Assembly: GCA_029215795.1 (NCBI GenBank) | Contig: JARDYH010000004.1 | Coordinates: 29,454,001-29,518,000, forward strand | Direction of reading: 5' to 3' | DNA from: Anniella stebbinsi | Lineage: Eukaryota > Chordata > Lepidosauria > Squamata > Anniellidae | DNA: 64,000 nt | Part shown: piece after piece, positions 29,240-40,375 of the stretch | How positions within the stretch are numbered: position 1 is the stretch's first letter | Layout: the number at the start of each line of letters is the position of its first letter | Position numbers and translations under genes: made by a program | Notes under the pieces: generated by a model | Seen by the model: only the letters and a program-made list of their open reading frames with translations | Database searches by the model: none | Told to the model about the DNA's origin: nothing

Positions 29240-29590
29240 CCATTCACAATCACCGCAGCCCGCTGTGGTTTATTAGTCACAGTGGGTTGCAATGTCTACA
29301 GGCGCCAGGTTGGTGATCCAAGGCCCTGTGGCTTCTTGTTACGTGCAAACCTGGTGAGGATGGGTTGTTGGGGTGGTTGACAAGCAACCCAGAACCCATG
29401 GGCTGTTTGGGAGTTGCCGATGGCTTGTCAATTACCTGAACAACCCATCTTCTCCATGTTCACTCATAACAAGAAGCTGTAGTGCACCCCCGCCATGCCC
29501 CAAATATTCAAAATGGGGGCCACCACTGCAACAAGATGCCCCGCAGGGAAATTCACCCATGGTGGCTTCTCGTTACGTGTGAACTGGGCC
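29240..29590. repeat. Foldback element (CCCAGAACCCATGGGCTG family), copy 1
   Basis: Central hairpin 29331-29477: GCTTCTTGTTACGTGCAAAC on the left and an inverse ending TAACAAGAAGC on the right, with GGATGGGTTGTTG mirrored by CAACCCATC. The core CCCAGAACCCATGGGCTG is shared with 63010-63305. Outer parts contain AAATATTCAAAATGG in both copies. Confidence 0.75.
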
Positions 29591-30229
29591 AGTATGTTAC
29601 ACAAGCAACAGGTACATTTGAAAGCAGTGCCAGTGATTATCCAAGACCCAGCTATGTCATTGCCTCTTGGCAAGCGCATGGCATTGCACTGGAAGGAAGA
29701 AAAAAACCTGATGCCCAGGGAATGCCCCCTCCCAACATTCTCATTTCCCTCCTGATATTCCTTGCAGCTTCATGCCATTCCCTGCCTCCCTTAACTTCAT
29801 CTGATTGTGGTGCCTCAGGCAATCCTGGCAGCGTATTTCCCAAGACCCAGCAGGCCACCCACCAAGCAGAAGTCGACTGCAGTCTCCAGGACCTTGCAGC
29901 CCACACACAAACCAGATAACTAAATGCAAAACAGAGCTTCAGGGAGTAACACGTGACATTTCTTTCGCTTGAATCTCCCTTCCAGCCTCACACCTAAGGC
30001 AGTCTGGATTACTCCTGCAGAAGTTTCCAACTTTCTTTAGGGCCTAAATTTTAGGCTCTGCAAACCTTAAGGATACCTTGTGCTGTGCACAACAAAAGAA
30101 CGGAGTTTTACACTTTAACAAACTTCATACCTAGCTGACCGGCTTCTCCTATATATGCACCCAGTCAACCCCAGAGGAGGCTTATTGGTCATTCCGCAGC
30201 CAATCAAACGTCGCCAAGTAGTGGTATGT
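29591..30229. other. Unassigned sequence
   Basis: No exon was recognised. Overlapping open frames on both strands at 29482-29929 lack domains. Confidence 0.4.
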
Positions 30230-30510
30230 AAACAGACCTTCTCAGTAGTGGCACTTCCTCTTTAGGATACTCTCCCATGTGTAATTCAAGAGGCAGAAAT
30301 GGTGGCTAGTTTTAAATGCCTCTTGATGACACACTTGTTCACACAGGCTTTCCCTCTGGCCTGTAAGGGTCTCTGCTACTATTCTGTTTTATTGTTTATG
30401 GTGCTGTATTTTTTTTAATGTCAGAATGCTTTTAATTATTATGTTAATTTTGTTTTTATATCATTATGTTGTACTTTACTGTGAACCACTTAGGGATTTT
30501 AATGTATGAA
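30230..30510 (+). mobile_element. L2-like LINE 3'-terminal fragment, plus strand
   Basis: CAGACCTTCTCAGTAGTGGC, GATGACACACTTGTTCACAC and GGCTTTCCCTCTGGCC are the end of the coding region. Then an AT-rich 3' UTR ends GTGAACCACTTAGGGATTTT and AATGTATGAAGCGG. It meets the next copy tail to tail through an (ATT)n run at about 30516-30540. Confidence 0.75.
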
Positions 30511-30540
30511 GCGGAATTATTATTATTATTATTATTATTT

Positions 30541-31022
30541 ATTCCATTTATATACCGCCCCATAGCCGAAGCTCTCTGGGCGGTTTACAAAAATTAAAAA
30601 CATTGAGCATTAAAAAACTGATATACAAAATTTTAAACCATAATAAGCATAAAAAAAAGTTATAAATACAGTATCATTTAAAACAACTATTCTAGGTCAA
30701 ACAACAACAAAACCCTCAACATACGCTGTTAAATGCCTGGGAGGAGAGGAAAGTCTTAACCTGGTGCCGAAAATATTACAATGTTGGCGCCAGGTGAGTC
30801 TCGTCGGGGAGATCATTCCAAAATTGGGGGGGCACCACTGAAAAGGCCTTCTCCCTTGTTGCCATCCTCCGTGCTTCCCTCGGAGTAGGCAACCGGAGGA
30901 GGACCTTAGATGTGGATCGTAGTGTACAGGTAGGTTCGTATCGGGAGAGGCGTTCCATCAGGTATTGTGGGCCCAAGCTGTGTAAGGCTTTATAGGTTAG
31001 AATAAAAGTATTATAATAAATA
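30541..31022 (-). mobile_element. L2-like LINE 3'-terminal fragment, minus strand
   Basis: TATACCGCCCCATAGCCGAA and GCTCTCTGGGCGGTTTACA mark the inverse 3' end. On the minus strand the block encodes a degenerate terminal peptide with LTYKALHSLGPQYLMERL and REKAFSVVPPQFWNDLP, the characteristic end of L2-type RT proteins. 5'-truncated pseudogene. Confidence 0.85.
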
Positions 31023-31276
31023 AATATGGGATTCATCAACTTTGGCATAAATACCCACATCAGAATTACTAGGCAAGAGCAAATAGTTCAGTACTCATGT
31101 GTAGCAAGCAACCCTGTTTAAAAGCAGCTACTACTAGTAGTAACAAGAGGTCTGATATGGGATTGGCAAGAAGCCACACACACTTTGGCCTGGGAGCACG
31201 GCCCTCAAATACCAAATCTTTAGGATCTGGCTATGGTTATTGAGCAGCGATGGCAAGAGACTTTGCATCCAGAACA

Positions 31277-31394
31277 TTTAGGGCACAATCCTTTGGATAG
31301 AAAAAACATCTACAAGTCCAAATTTTCCCCAGCCAGCATGTTAGGAGTTGTAGGACTTTTTTTCTGTCTAAATATGCACTGGATTGCACCTTTC
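31277..31394. mobile_element. TTAA-type MITE, copy 1 (diverged)
   Basis: A short palindrome: GGGCACAATCC on the left and GGATTGCACC on the right, with CTACAAGTCC mirrored by GTTGTAGGACTT. Better copies are at 35394, 38127 and 48561. Flanks TTTA/TTTC are decayed. Confidence 0.6.
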
Positions 31395-31404
31395 TGCAGG
31401 ATCT

Positions 31405-31525
31405 ACAGTACTGCTTTATAACGGTTTATAACAGTTTTGACAACTGTTGAGGCCCAGGACACACTCCATAGACAGTTTTTTTAACCCATTTTCAAAGTGT
31501 TATGTGCTGCTTGGTGTAAATCTGG
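31405..31525 (+). repeat. ACGGTTTATAACAG-family element
   Basis: TACTGCTTTATAACGGTTTA, AACAGTTTTGACAACTGTTG, CCCAGGACACACTCCATAGA and TGCTTGGTGTAAATCTGGCC. It is the inverse of 17385-17501, and its left edge equals the arms of the palindrome at 1101-1197. Confidence 0.72.
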
Positions 31526-31526
31526 C

Positions 31527-31802
31527 CTTAGTGTTGCACCACCCCTCGTCTGGAACATGCTCCCTATTGAGTTTAGGCAGAGATCTTCATTCTTGATCTT
31601 TGGGCATCTCCTTAAGACCCATGTCTTCATGCAGACTTTCCTTGAGGTGTGACCTAACCAGTATAGTTATATTTTTATCACTGACTAGTGATTGTTTTGC
31701 TGATTTTTTTATTGGGTTTTAATTATTATAATAAAATAATAGGAACTAATAATAAATGCTTTGGTAGTTCATTGGAAAGTGGCACATAAACGTAAATAAA
31801 TG
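31527..31802 (+). mobile_element. L2-like LINE 3'-terminal fragment, diverged
   Basis: ACCACCCCTCGTCTGGAACA, TAAGACCCATGTCTTCATGC and AGACTTTCCTTGAGGTGTGA resemble the terminal coding part. An AT-rich tail ends CACATAAACGTAAATAAAT. Confidence 0.6.
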
Positions 31803-34800
31803 TACTCTTAGGCATCCTTCTGTTATGCCTGAAACAATGTTCCAGGAGTGACCCCCGAATTCAAATCAAAGCCTTGCTCCTCCAAGGCAAGTTCTAGAAT
31901 TCTAATTTTACATGTGGGAAACCAAGCCAGCAAAATTAATGCTGAGTTCCCAGGCTTATAACCAGTTCTTTTCACATTGGATCAAGAGGGCACATGGTCA
32001 GTTCTAGCAGACAAATCATCTCATCAAAGGTCCCAGTTTACAAAAATGTTTGCCTGCCTGCCTGCCTGCCCACATATATATGTGTTGAACTTTTGGGGCA
32101 CATTGACAGACTTGGAAAAAGATTGTCAAGTGGAGTTGGGTGGGGTGGAAGAACCCATTCTCTTCTGATTTATGATTGTTGCTCACTGCAGATAACCAGG
32201 CAAATAGTTATTTCCAAGCCTGAAATCAGTTCAACCAATAGCTATTCATTTTATAACATAATATAGCCCTCCTCAAATCCAATTTTTCAAAACACTTTCC
32301 AAACACAGATACAAAGGGTCAGGTGAGGTTTAGTGTATCACAAAGGGGAAATAGATGAGAGGGAGCTTATAAATATCCCGGGGGAAGTAGATGTTCCTAA
32401 TTCTAAAGTTCCTAATTCTTTGTCCTTTGCTGTGCTGTGACCACCACCCTCTCTCCCTCCCCCCCCCTCTCTCTCTCTCACACCCACCCACCAAAGCCTA
32501 TTTGTTTCCAAATCACGCTTTGATAAATTTGTTAACCCCAAGTACCACTAGTGTAGTGGAGCCAGGGCTCAAAGGGACGCAGCACCAGCACTTTTTTATT
32601 AGTAGGGATGTTGATGTCATCTGCCTCCCCCACCACCTGGACTTCCCTGTTCCCTCTGAGCTTAGCTGCAGCCTTCACAGTAACTGGTGAAAATGGCTTT
32701 TCCCGCCAACCATGGTTTGCATGACACACTGGGCTCTCCAGGCTTATTTAGCTCATGATGAGCCTCGGTGTGTGGTGGGCAACATTTTGAATTTGCAACC
32801 CCCAATGGGGTTGCATTGTGTCATCCAAACCCAGCCATCAGGAGTTATGTGCAGGTTCAGCAACCCAGCAACCCTTGCATAATCATCAGTTTATTAGTGC
32901 TCCTGCCTTTCAAAATTTACCACTACACCACTGACAAGCACATACTTCATTTGTCAACAGATCACAAGACTCTAAATAGCAAAAATGCTCAGAACTTTAG
33001 GGTTGCCAAGTGAAAATCTGAAAATGGAGGGATGTTGTTTTGTTGATTGGTTTGCTGTATGCTCTGAAATGTAAGGCGTTGTGTTTATAATCAGGATGGG
33101 TCCAGATTGGAATATTAATCCTTCAAAGCAAAGTACATCTGTTACAGCGATAGGCTCGGCAGATGTCTGAGCAGCACAATTCAAGAAACTCCCATTGCAC
33201 TAGGAACAGGGTTTGAATTTGGGCTTCTAGCATGAGCCACCCTTCCAAAATATGGTACCCCCCAAATCCATTGTGATATCAACAATTTTGGCAGCAGTCT
33301 GATAAGTTGGTCCATTCTGATTTGGTTGGTTCTAATAAAGATATTGCCTGACTGTGGATTTTGGTTTTTTTTCTTATGGACCAACACAACTTCCTTTCCT
33401 TTTTTAAAATTTATAAACTCCTTCCTTGCTTTCCTCTCCCTGTCTCCCAAAGTCAAGCTTTTTAAAGAATGCCTAAGTGGCATCACTACAGAATTGATCA
33501 TCCATGCTTCCAGACTGACTTAGAGCCAATAAAGTTTGAGAACAAACTTTATTCCTCTTCTCCCTTTCCCAAATGACCAGGGCTTTTTTAGAATGGAAAA
33601 GCTCTGACCATGAATCAGTGGGTGGAGATGGTCACTTCCACACCAGAGCTATTTAAGCTTCTCCTCTACTCAGAATAAGGATGTCAGAGAAACCCACAAT
33701 GGATTCAAATAAATTTGGATTCCTATTAACTAGCCCCAATGCTAATTAGTGTATCTAGAATAAAATTCCGGTTTAAAAAAAATCTACATTGTCAACGAGC
33801 AGACAGCAGAACAAAAAACAACTGACAATTCACGAAACAGATAGAATGGATGTAACAAAATCCATACATCCCTAATTCAGAAGCACCACATTAAGTGAAG
33901 GTCAGTTTATAAAACTTCCAACATTGAATTATAAATCCTGTCATGGACAGTATAATGTCAGGCTACAGAAGAAGAACTGCATGTTTGAATGTTCCCCAGT
34001 CCAAAACAAAAACAAAAAACTTCCTGTTCACAGAAACTTTATGTATCAGAGAGAAGGTTACATTGAGCTCTTGTCATAGCATGCGAGTTTTCTATGAGCT
34101 GGAGGTTTTTGGAATGGGAAAGAATTCAAACACCTGCACTCAGAAGTGGTCCAGTGCAGGAAAAGCTTTCCCTCTTCTAGCAAATGGTTCTATTCAGCTG
34201 CAGTTTGTTTTACAGCATATGCTGGCACACACTGGATTGGAGCCAGAGGGGAGATAGTGATAGTGGTAGGAGCTGAGGAGGGAACTTTGGAGGGAACTTG
34301 TGAGGACTGGCTAAACTGAAAGATAGTCAAACGGCTTTCCAGACCGGCTGTGTGAAAGAAGGAAGTGAGGTAGCCTGGGAATTGGTTCGGAGAGATAAAG
34401 GAACAAGCCAAACATGGAGCTGCAAAGTAGACAACACAGGAAACAATAGATTTTCAGATAGCCTTTCAAATTTCCTCAAGTGATGCCAAAAAAAGAGATG
34501 CCGCCATTAGGAGAAGTGGCTTTAAAAAGAGAGAGAATTAAAAAGTCTATCAAAGGAGAGAAGAATGAACTCAGTTCACTTTAGGGAGCTTAAGTTTGTG
34601 CCATCCCTCAATTAGACACTTCTTGTCTTTTGGTGCTTGCTAAGATAGGGAAGTACTTGAGCTTTCTAGGCAAGCAAAGATTTAATGAATGACTACAAAC
34701 ACCAATCAAATTTCCTCAGGCACAAATGTGCTGAGGACATTCTCCAGTGCATGCCCTGTTGAAATGAATGGGAGCTGCACAACAGTAGCTACTTCTACAG

Positions 34801-34949
34801 ACTGTGGAGAATCCTGCAGTAAGAGCCAGAACTTTCTCTCCCCCCCACCAGCCTTTCTGGATAAACTTCACTAGCATGAATGACCACCAGTTAACACACA
34901 CCAACATTTCAGGTGCTTCCTTCATAGCCATTTCTACCACTAAACATAT
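31803..34949. other. Long repeat-poor stretch, no gene recognised
   Basis: About 3.1 kb with only small simple repeats: TGCC units at 32051-32070 and a C/CT-rich patch at about 32448-32482. 32715-32870 contains GGTGGGCAACATTTTGAATT and may be an arm of the foldback family at 63 kb. Open frames on both strands are short and without domains. Being poor in repeats, this is a reasonable place to look for conserved noncoding sequence, but nothing can be shown here. Confidence 0.4.
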
Positions 34950-35163
34950 TGGCTCAATTTGGACGACACAATAAACAACTGGTGTGGGGGAAACAATCGT
35001 CAGTTGTATTGACTATCGTGTCATCCAAATGCTGCCATAGTGAACTCAGTGCTGATCCTAATCCACACCACAGTTGATTATTTATTACCATGTTGTACCC
35101 CCTAGATGAACAACTAAAGTTGATTACCCCACCACTGACTATCGTGTTGTCCGAATTCAGCCA
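34950..35163. mobile_element. TGGCTCAATT-ended MITE, copy 1
   Basis: The left end TGGCTCAATTTGGACGACAC and the right end GTGTTGTCCGAATTCAGCCA form about 22-bp inverted termini. The interior matches 62780-62994 along its length (AAACAATCGTCAGTTGT, CATCC(A/G)AATGCTGCCATAGT, CCACAGTTGATTATTTATTA). No coding capacity. The target duplication is ambiguous (perhaps ATT). Confidence 0.85.
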
Positions 35164-35393
35164 TTGAAATGAGCATAAAACAGAGTGAGTGAGACAAGAG
35201 AGCTGCTCAGCAGGCTGCCTTCTGAACAAATAAAGATGTACAACATCTGGATCAGGCCTGTTAGTTAGGGCAATGCAGAAAAGCTACATCTCGACTCAGC
35301 TCAATCGTTAGAGCTCTTCCATTAATGGCAATAGTATCAAGCTAGTAATGCAAGACGGAAGTTCCTCCAAGGAAGAGAAACTCATTCAATTAA

Positions 35394-35534
35394 TTTCGGG
35401 GGCGATTCTGTGCACGTTTAGGCAGAAAAAAGTCCTACAGCTCCCAGCATGGCCCAGCCAGCCATACTAGCTACGGCATGCTGGGAGTTGTAGAGCGTTT
35501 TGCTGTCTAAATACACATAGGATCACACCCTTAA
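35394..35534. mobile_element. TTAA-type MITE, copy 2
   Basis: A palindrome with CTACAGCTCCCAGCATG mirrored by CATGCTGGGAGTTGTAG. The right end CACACCC is followed by TTAA at 35531-35534; the left end is mutated. Confidence 0.72.
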
Positions 35535-35539
35535 TCTTT

Positions 35540-35753
35540 TAGGTCTGTAGTTTTAATCCTGCTGTTGTATATTAAAATAATCTCTGCATTACTGCCATGT
35601 TTTATCTTGTTTTTTACTTTTACTTTATATTGCAGTTTTAAACTTTTACATTTTTCTAATATATCCTATGCTGTACTTTGTGGTTTTGATTGTTGTGAAC
35701 CGCCCAGAGGGCTTCAGCTATTGCGTGCTATAGAAATGTAATAAATAAATAAG
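35540..35753 (+). mobile_element. L2-like LINE 3' UTR tail
   Basis: AT-rich tail ending GTGAACCGCCCAGAGGGCTT, TGCTATAGAAATGTAATAAA, then TAAATAA units. The coding part is missing. Confidence 0.65.
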
Positions 35754-38004
35754 AACGCTGCTGGATGTAGAGCAGCATATAAATCTTGTAAAAATAAACA
35801 AATAGAACAGTGGCTTGATTAGAACTACCGGTGCTGTCATGTCACAACAGTTGCTCTGCCAGTTGCACAGATCCTGGGACAGAAGCTGTCAGCTCAGGAA
35901 TTGGAGCAATCACTATGCAGACTGTGGGTGTCTGATGCGAAGTAAACTAGACTGATGGAAATAATGGCAACAGGGATGGAAATTACTAGGCATCATCTGA
36001 AGCTTTGAACTATTGATTGCCCACTCAGACAAAAAACAAAACAAAACTGCGACTTGAGCAACATGTTGGGCCCGCACGAGATCTAGAACAATAGAAGTAC
36101 ATATTATCTGATGGTACCCTTCTTAATCCAGGGATTATTCTTCTATGTGCTCATGGTGATGCATCCTTGATAGCTGAAATCCACCCAGTGATGTGTGTGT
36201 GTATGATTCCTTTCCATTCAGCAGAAGATATGACCAACAGTTAGAATTAGGGTCTGTGATTCAGTAGTTTACATGGGCACCTCCAGGCAACTGCAAAGTC
36301 ATCACCCAGTGGAGGGGGAATTCCAGACTTCACCTATGAGCGAGCCACAAATGACTTTCGAGAGGTCTGTTGAACTTCAGTTGTTTTCATATCAGAATAA
36401 TATTTCATTGGATTTTCATTTCAACATGAGTAACACTGAATAAATAGTTCACAGTATACTTGTACAATTTTTTTAACTGGCACCTGAATTTTATATCGAA
36501 GAACAGATATCTAGAATGCTCAAAAATGAGAACTATTTTGAATGGGATGACTAGCAGGGAAAACAAGAAGTTCAACTGATTTGTACATTCTGTTTCCTGT
36601 ACTTCTTTAGCATGTCTGAAGGGTGACGTTCACATCTCTTTGAGTGGTGAGATGCACATGCTCCTGGCATGCAGACAACTTGCTCATCTCTGGGGAGATA
36701 CGAAAGCTCCCCATGGAATAGGAAACTTATAGCTATGCTTGCTTTCCACCATCTGTAGTTCTGTTTATTCACATGACAGCTTTACTGGTCAAGATGGGCA
36801 AATTCCAAAGAACAGTCTTCCAAAGACGAGTCAATACACTCTTCACAGTAGGCAGAAAGGTGAATAATTTCCCTGCTGGTAAGTCAGTTTCATTTTGTAT
36901 CAGATATTTATCTATCCTCACTCCCACCCACCCCACCCTTTAAAAAGAGGAACTGATCCCTAGTCAATGTGTACTAATTAGGGATATGTGAAACAGCAAA
37001 ACTCGAGCACCCTGAAGTCCTCTGAATTCTTTCTCAAAGCTCATTCTGTCTTGAGTCCATATCAGATTGCAAAGTTTGTTTGGTTTTCTTTTCGCATGAA
37101 AATCCATGTGTATTTTCCCAAATGTATACAACAATTTTCACATCTTTGAAATGTACACATTCCTCTCCCACTGATTAAAGTGTATTTATGCACATTTTTT
37201 CAAAAATACACATTTTTTCAATGCGCAATTTTCCAATGTACATGTGCTGTCAAAGGCACTTTTTTCAGCCCACAATCCACATTGCAAGCTCAGAAATATA
37301 TGGACTTCGACAGTAGATTGCATCCATCAGTGGTTGGTCTGGAATGTGCGAACTGGGTATATCCTGTTCAAAACCAATCTGGATCGACTTTCTTTGTTCT
37401 AATTATAGCAGCGACTGAGACTGACTATCAAACCAAGTTCTTCCCCTTAAAATCAATTGAACAACAGAAAAGGTTGCACTCAGAAGGTATGGATTAGCTT
37501 CTTCAAGAAGCTTTTGAAAAGGAGGAATGATTTGAGTCAGGAGAGCCCTACCATCGTGGGACTTGCCCCAGAGCAGATAAAACCTTGTAGTTCCTTCCAG
37601 TTCAATAATTATACTTCCCCTCCCCCAGAGGTGAAAGTCGGCACTTCCACACAACCCACGCCCAAGACTGTAGCTGGCAAATATGAAGCACTTCATTAAA
37701 GAGCCAGTCCCTGTTATGGAATTAAGGACATTGCTGATTTCGTAGGATAGTAGCTTTATCTTCTGTATTGAGCTGAGTAGTCAGCATTCAGAATGGGGAT
37801 CTCCCTTCTAATGTCTAGTTTTTGGCTTTGATTCTGATGTTTTGACATAGAGGGTTGGACATCTACAAATACATTCATGCAGAAGAACTTCCAGAAATAC
37901 CACTGGCTGAAGATCAAATGGTTGGGCTCCAGCAGCCACGGAGAATAAGATTATCAATGGCTACTAGTCAACATGACTTGGGATACCAATTGCTAGGGAA
38001 GAAC
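35754..38004. other. Repeat-poor sequence, no gene recognised
   Basis: About 2.2 kb of AT-rich DNA. The 37180-37497 (+) and 37403-37696 (-) open frames lack domains. No RNA gene features. Confidence 0.4.
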
Positions 38005-38106
38005 AGCAGGAGAGTGCAAATGTGCTCACATCCTACTTGTGGGTTTCCTATAGGCATCTGGTTGGCCAGACAGTCTGACCCAACAGGGCTCCTCTTAGGT
38101 TCTTAA
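38005..38106 (-). repeat. Reptile interspersed repeat, minus-strand fragment
   Basis: CATCCTACTTGTGGGTTTCC, GGCATCTGGTTGGCCAGAC and CAACAGGGCTCCTCTTAGG are the inverse of the 19.2-19.8 kb family; it ends with the usual TTCTTA. Confidence 0.65.
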
Positions 38107-38126
38107 CCACTAACATTCTGGAGTCC

Positions 38127-38244
38127 TTAAGAGTGCAATCCTATGCATGTTTAAATAGAAAAAGTTCTACAATTCCCAGCATGGGTGCATACTGAGAGTT
38201 GTAGGGCTTTTTCTGTCTAAACATGCATAGGATAGCACCCTGAA
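38127..38244. mobile_element. TTAA-type MITE, copy 3
   Basis: Begins TTAAGAGTGCAATCCTATGC and ends GCATAGGATAGCACCCTGAA; internal CTACAATTCCCAGCATG is mirrored by GAGAGTTGTAG. TTAA is intact on the left and TGAA on the right. Confidence 0.8.
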
Positions 38245-38587
38245 CTGAGCAAACAGTTTGGGCTTCTTTTTCAAAGCAGAGCTCCATAGAAACGCTGCAT
38301 ATCCATACAGAATGGTACTTTCTATTACCACCACCCCCTTCTTAGAGAGGAGCTTTGAAACAGCAAGCTTAGTTGAAAGCAGGCAGGAAGACTAGCCACT
38401 CCCTGACTAGTTACAACCGGGATGGATGCTTCATCGTGAGTCATTTTCACTTGCCTTTCAAGTGTCCTGGAAAACCAGTGGTGTAGCCAACTAAAGCTGC
38501 TACAGAATCACTTATTTCATAATGGGATTATTTTGCCCTATGCTTTTTAGCACAGAAAGCATAAGAGAAACCATCTGTCAGATATAC

Positions 38588-38675
38588 TTTAAGGTGGATT
38601 CCTGCATTGAGCAGGGGGTTGGACTTGAGGGCCTCATAGGCCCCGTCTAACTCTACTGTTCTATGATTCTATGAG
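38588..38675 (+). mobile_element. CR1-like LINE 3' end
   Basis: GATTCCTGCATTGAGCAGGG, GGTTGGACTTGAGGGCCTCA and TCTATGATTCTATGAG are the CR1 3'-terminal words, including the tandem ATTCTATG end. Confidence 0.82.
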
Positions 38676-38720
38676 TTCACCCATGCATGCCCATAGGCAA
38701 CCAAGTGATGATTACCAACA

Positions 38721-38870
38721 TAGGAAAGCTGCCTTATACTATATCAAAAGTGGCTCTCCAGGGTTTTAGGCAGGATCCTTTCCTAGCTCTACGTGAAGAT
38801 GTCGTAGATTGAACCTGGCACCTTCTGCATGCAAAGCAGGTGCTCTCCCACTGAGCTACAGCCCTTCCAT
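38721..38870 (-). mobile_element. tRNA-derived SINE, minus strand
   Basis: TAGGAAAGCTGCCTTATACT at the tail, GATTGAACCTGGCACCTTCT and GCATGCAAAGCAGGTGCTCT, then CCACTGAGCTAC, the complement of the B and A boxes. Confidence 0.8.
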
Positions 38871-39238
38871 TCCAGGTACAGAACAGCCCATCCATATTGA
38901 TCTGACACGACAGAGTTTTCATGATAATCACTCAATGCTGGCTTCAGGTTCTTGGGGGCTTTTTAACAAGGCATCCTTAGTGTGGTCTTCCTAACTTGGA
39001 AGACAAACATGCAAAAGGAGAATTTTCTTAGGCTTCATCTGATCTTCTTGGATACTCTATTCAAAATGAAAATAATAGGACTGCGAGTTCTCTACTGGCC
39101 TTGGGACACTGGCAAATGGCCAACCTTGCCATCCTTTGAACCCAAGCCTGCAACACACAGACCAAACATAATGGTTAGCAGTGAAGCCAACACACAAACT
39201 GATCTGTGTGCTAGGCAAATGAGTAATGGCATAATCAG

Positions 39239-39263
39239 TGTGTGTGTGTGTGTGTGTGTGTGT
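39239..39263 (+). repeat. (TG)n microsatellite
   Basis: About 12 TG units. Confidence 0.95.
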
Positions 39264-39302
39264 ACGAAAGTCCTTAAAATTGAAAACATGTTTATTGTGG
39301 AG

Positions 39303-39545
39303 GGATAGCAGCATTAGCCTGTTGCAGCAAAGGCAATAAAGAGCCCTGTGGCACCTTAATAAGACACTGCAGTTTATTGCAATGGGCAGTATAAAAATGG
39401 CACGGGCAGAAGCTTATGCCGCAATATGTTTGTTCATCTTTAAGGGATCAGAAGATTCTTCATAGTGATTCTAATCCAGTCTTCCCCAACTTGGTGCCTT
39501 CAAGACATGACTACAATACCCAGCATGCTCCAGCCAGGCTGTTCT
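39303..39545. repeat. Two repeat fragments: AAGCTTATGCC family and a foldback half
   Basis: 39303-39445 has GTGGCACCTTAATAAGACAC and AGAAGCTTATGCCGCAATAT. 39476-39545 has CTTCCCCAACTTGGTGCC and ACTACAATACCCAGCATG, half of the CCAGATGTT foldback family. Confidence 0.6.
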
Positions 39546-39559
39546 AATTGGTTTCATTT

Positions 39560-40345
39560 TCAGTGGGGCTTTGGAGGTATGTCAACCAGTTCTGGATGGG
39601 GTTACACTCCCCCTGAAAGGCTGTGTTCGCAGCTTGGGGTGCTCCTGGATCCGTCGCTCCAAATGGCAACTCAGATACATGCGACAGCCAGGAGTGCCTA
39701 CTATCAGCTTCGGCTGATACGCCAGCTGCACCCCTTCCTAGAGTTGGAAGACCTAAAAACGGTAGTGCACACGCTGATAACTTCAAGACTTGACTTCTGC
39801 AATGTGCTGTACATAGGGCTACCTCTGTGCCTAGACCGGAAACTTCAACTAGTTCAAAATATGGCAGCCAAGTTGGTCACCGGTACACCTAGGGGTGACC
39901 ATATTACACCAGCTTTAAGATCACTCCACTGGCTGCCAATTAGTTTCCAGGCGAAGTACAAAGTGTTGGTTTAAAGCCCTACATGGTTTGGGTCCTGGTT
40001 ACCTGCGGGATAGCCTTCTCCCATACAATCCGCACGCTTAGGTCCTCCGGGAAGAATTTGCTACAGCCAGCCAAAACCAGGCTGACAACTGTTACCCAGA
40101 GGACCTTTTCTTCTGCCGCTCCTAGACTGTGGAATGGCCTGCCAGAGGAGATTCACCAACTTAAGTCTTTTTAACTTTGAGAAAGCCATAAAAACCGATC
40201 TCTTCCGGCAGGCCTACCCAGTTGATTTTTAAAAGTTTTATCTGAATTTTAATAATGTATTAATTTTATATGTTTTTAATCAATTTTATGTATTTTATGT
40301 CATTGATATCAATGTTGTTCCCTCCCTCGATCCTGAGGGAGAGTC
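39560..40345 (+). mobile_element. L2-like LINE 3'-terminal fragment with RT C-terminus
   Basis: The translated frame at 39560-39974 contains LGVLLDPSLQM, LITSRLDFCNVLYIGLPL, KLQLVQNMAAKLVTGTPRG and HITPALRSLHWLPISF. These are the hallmark C-terminal segments of L2-clade RT proteins. A stop at 39974 and a frameshift precede the last part (RTFSSAAPRLWNGLPEEI at 40110-40160). A 3' tail and a (TTA)n run at 40354-40375 follow. 5'-truncated pseudogene. Confidence 0.88.
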
Positions 40346-40375
40346 GGTAAGAAATTATTATTATTATTATTATTA

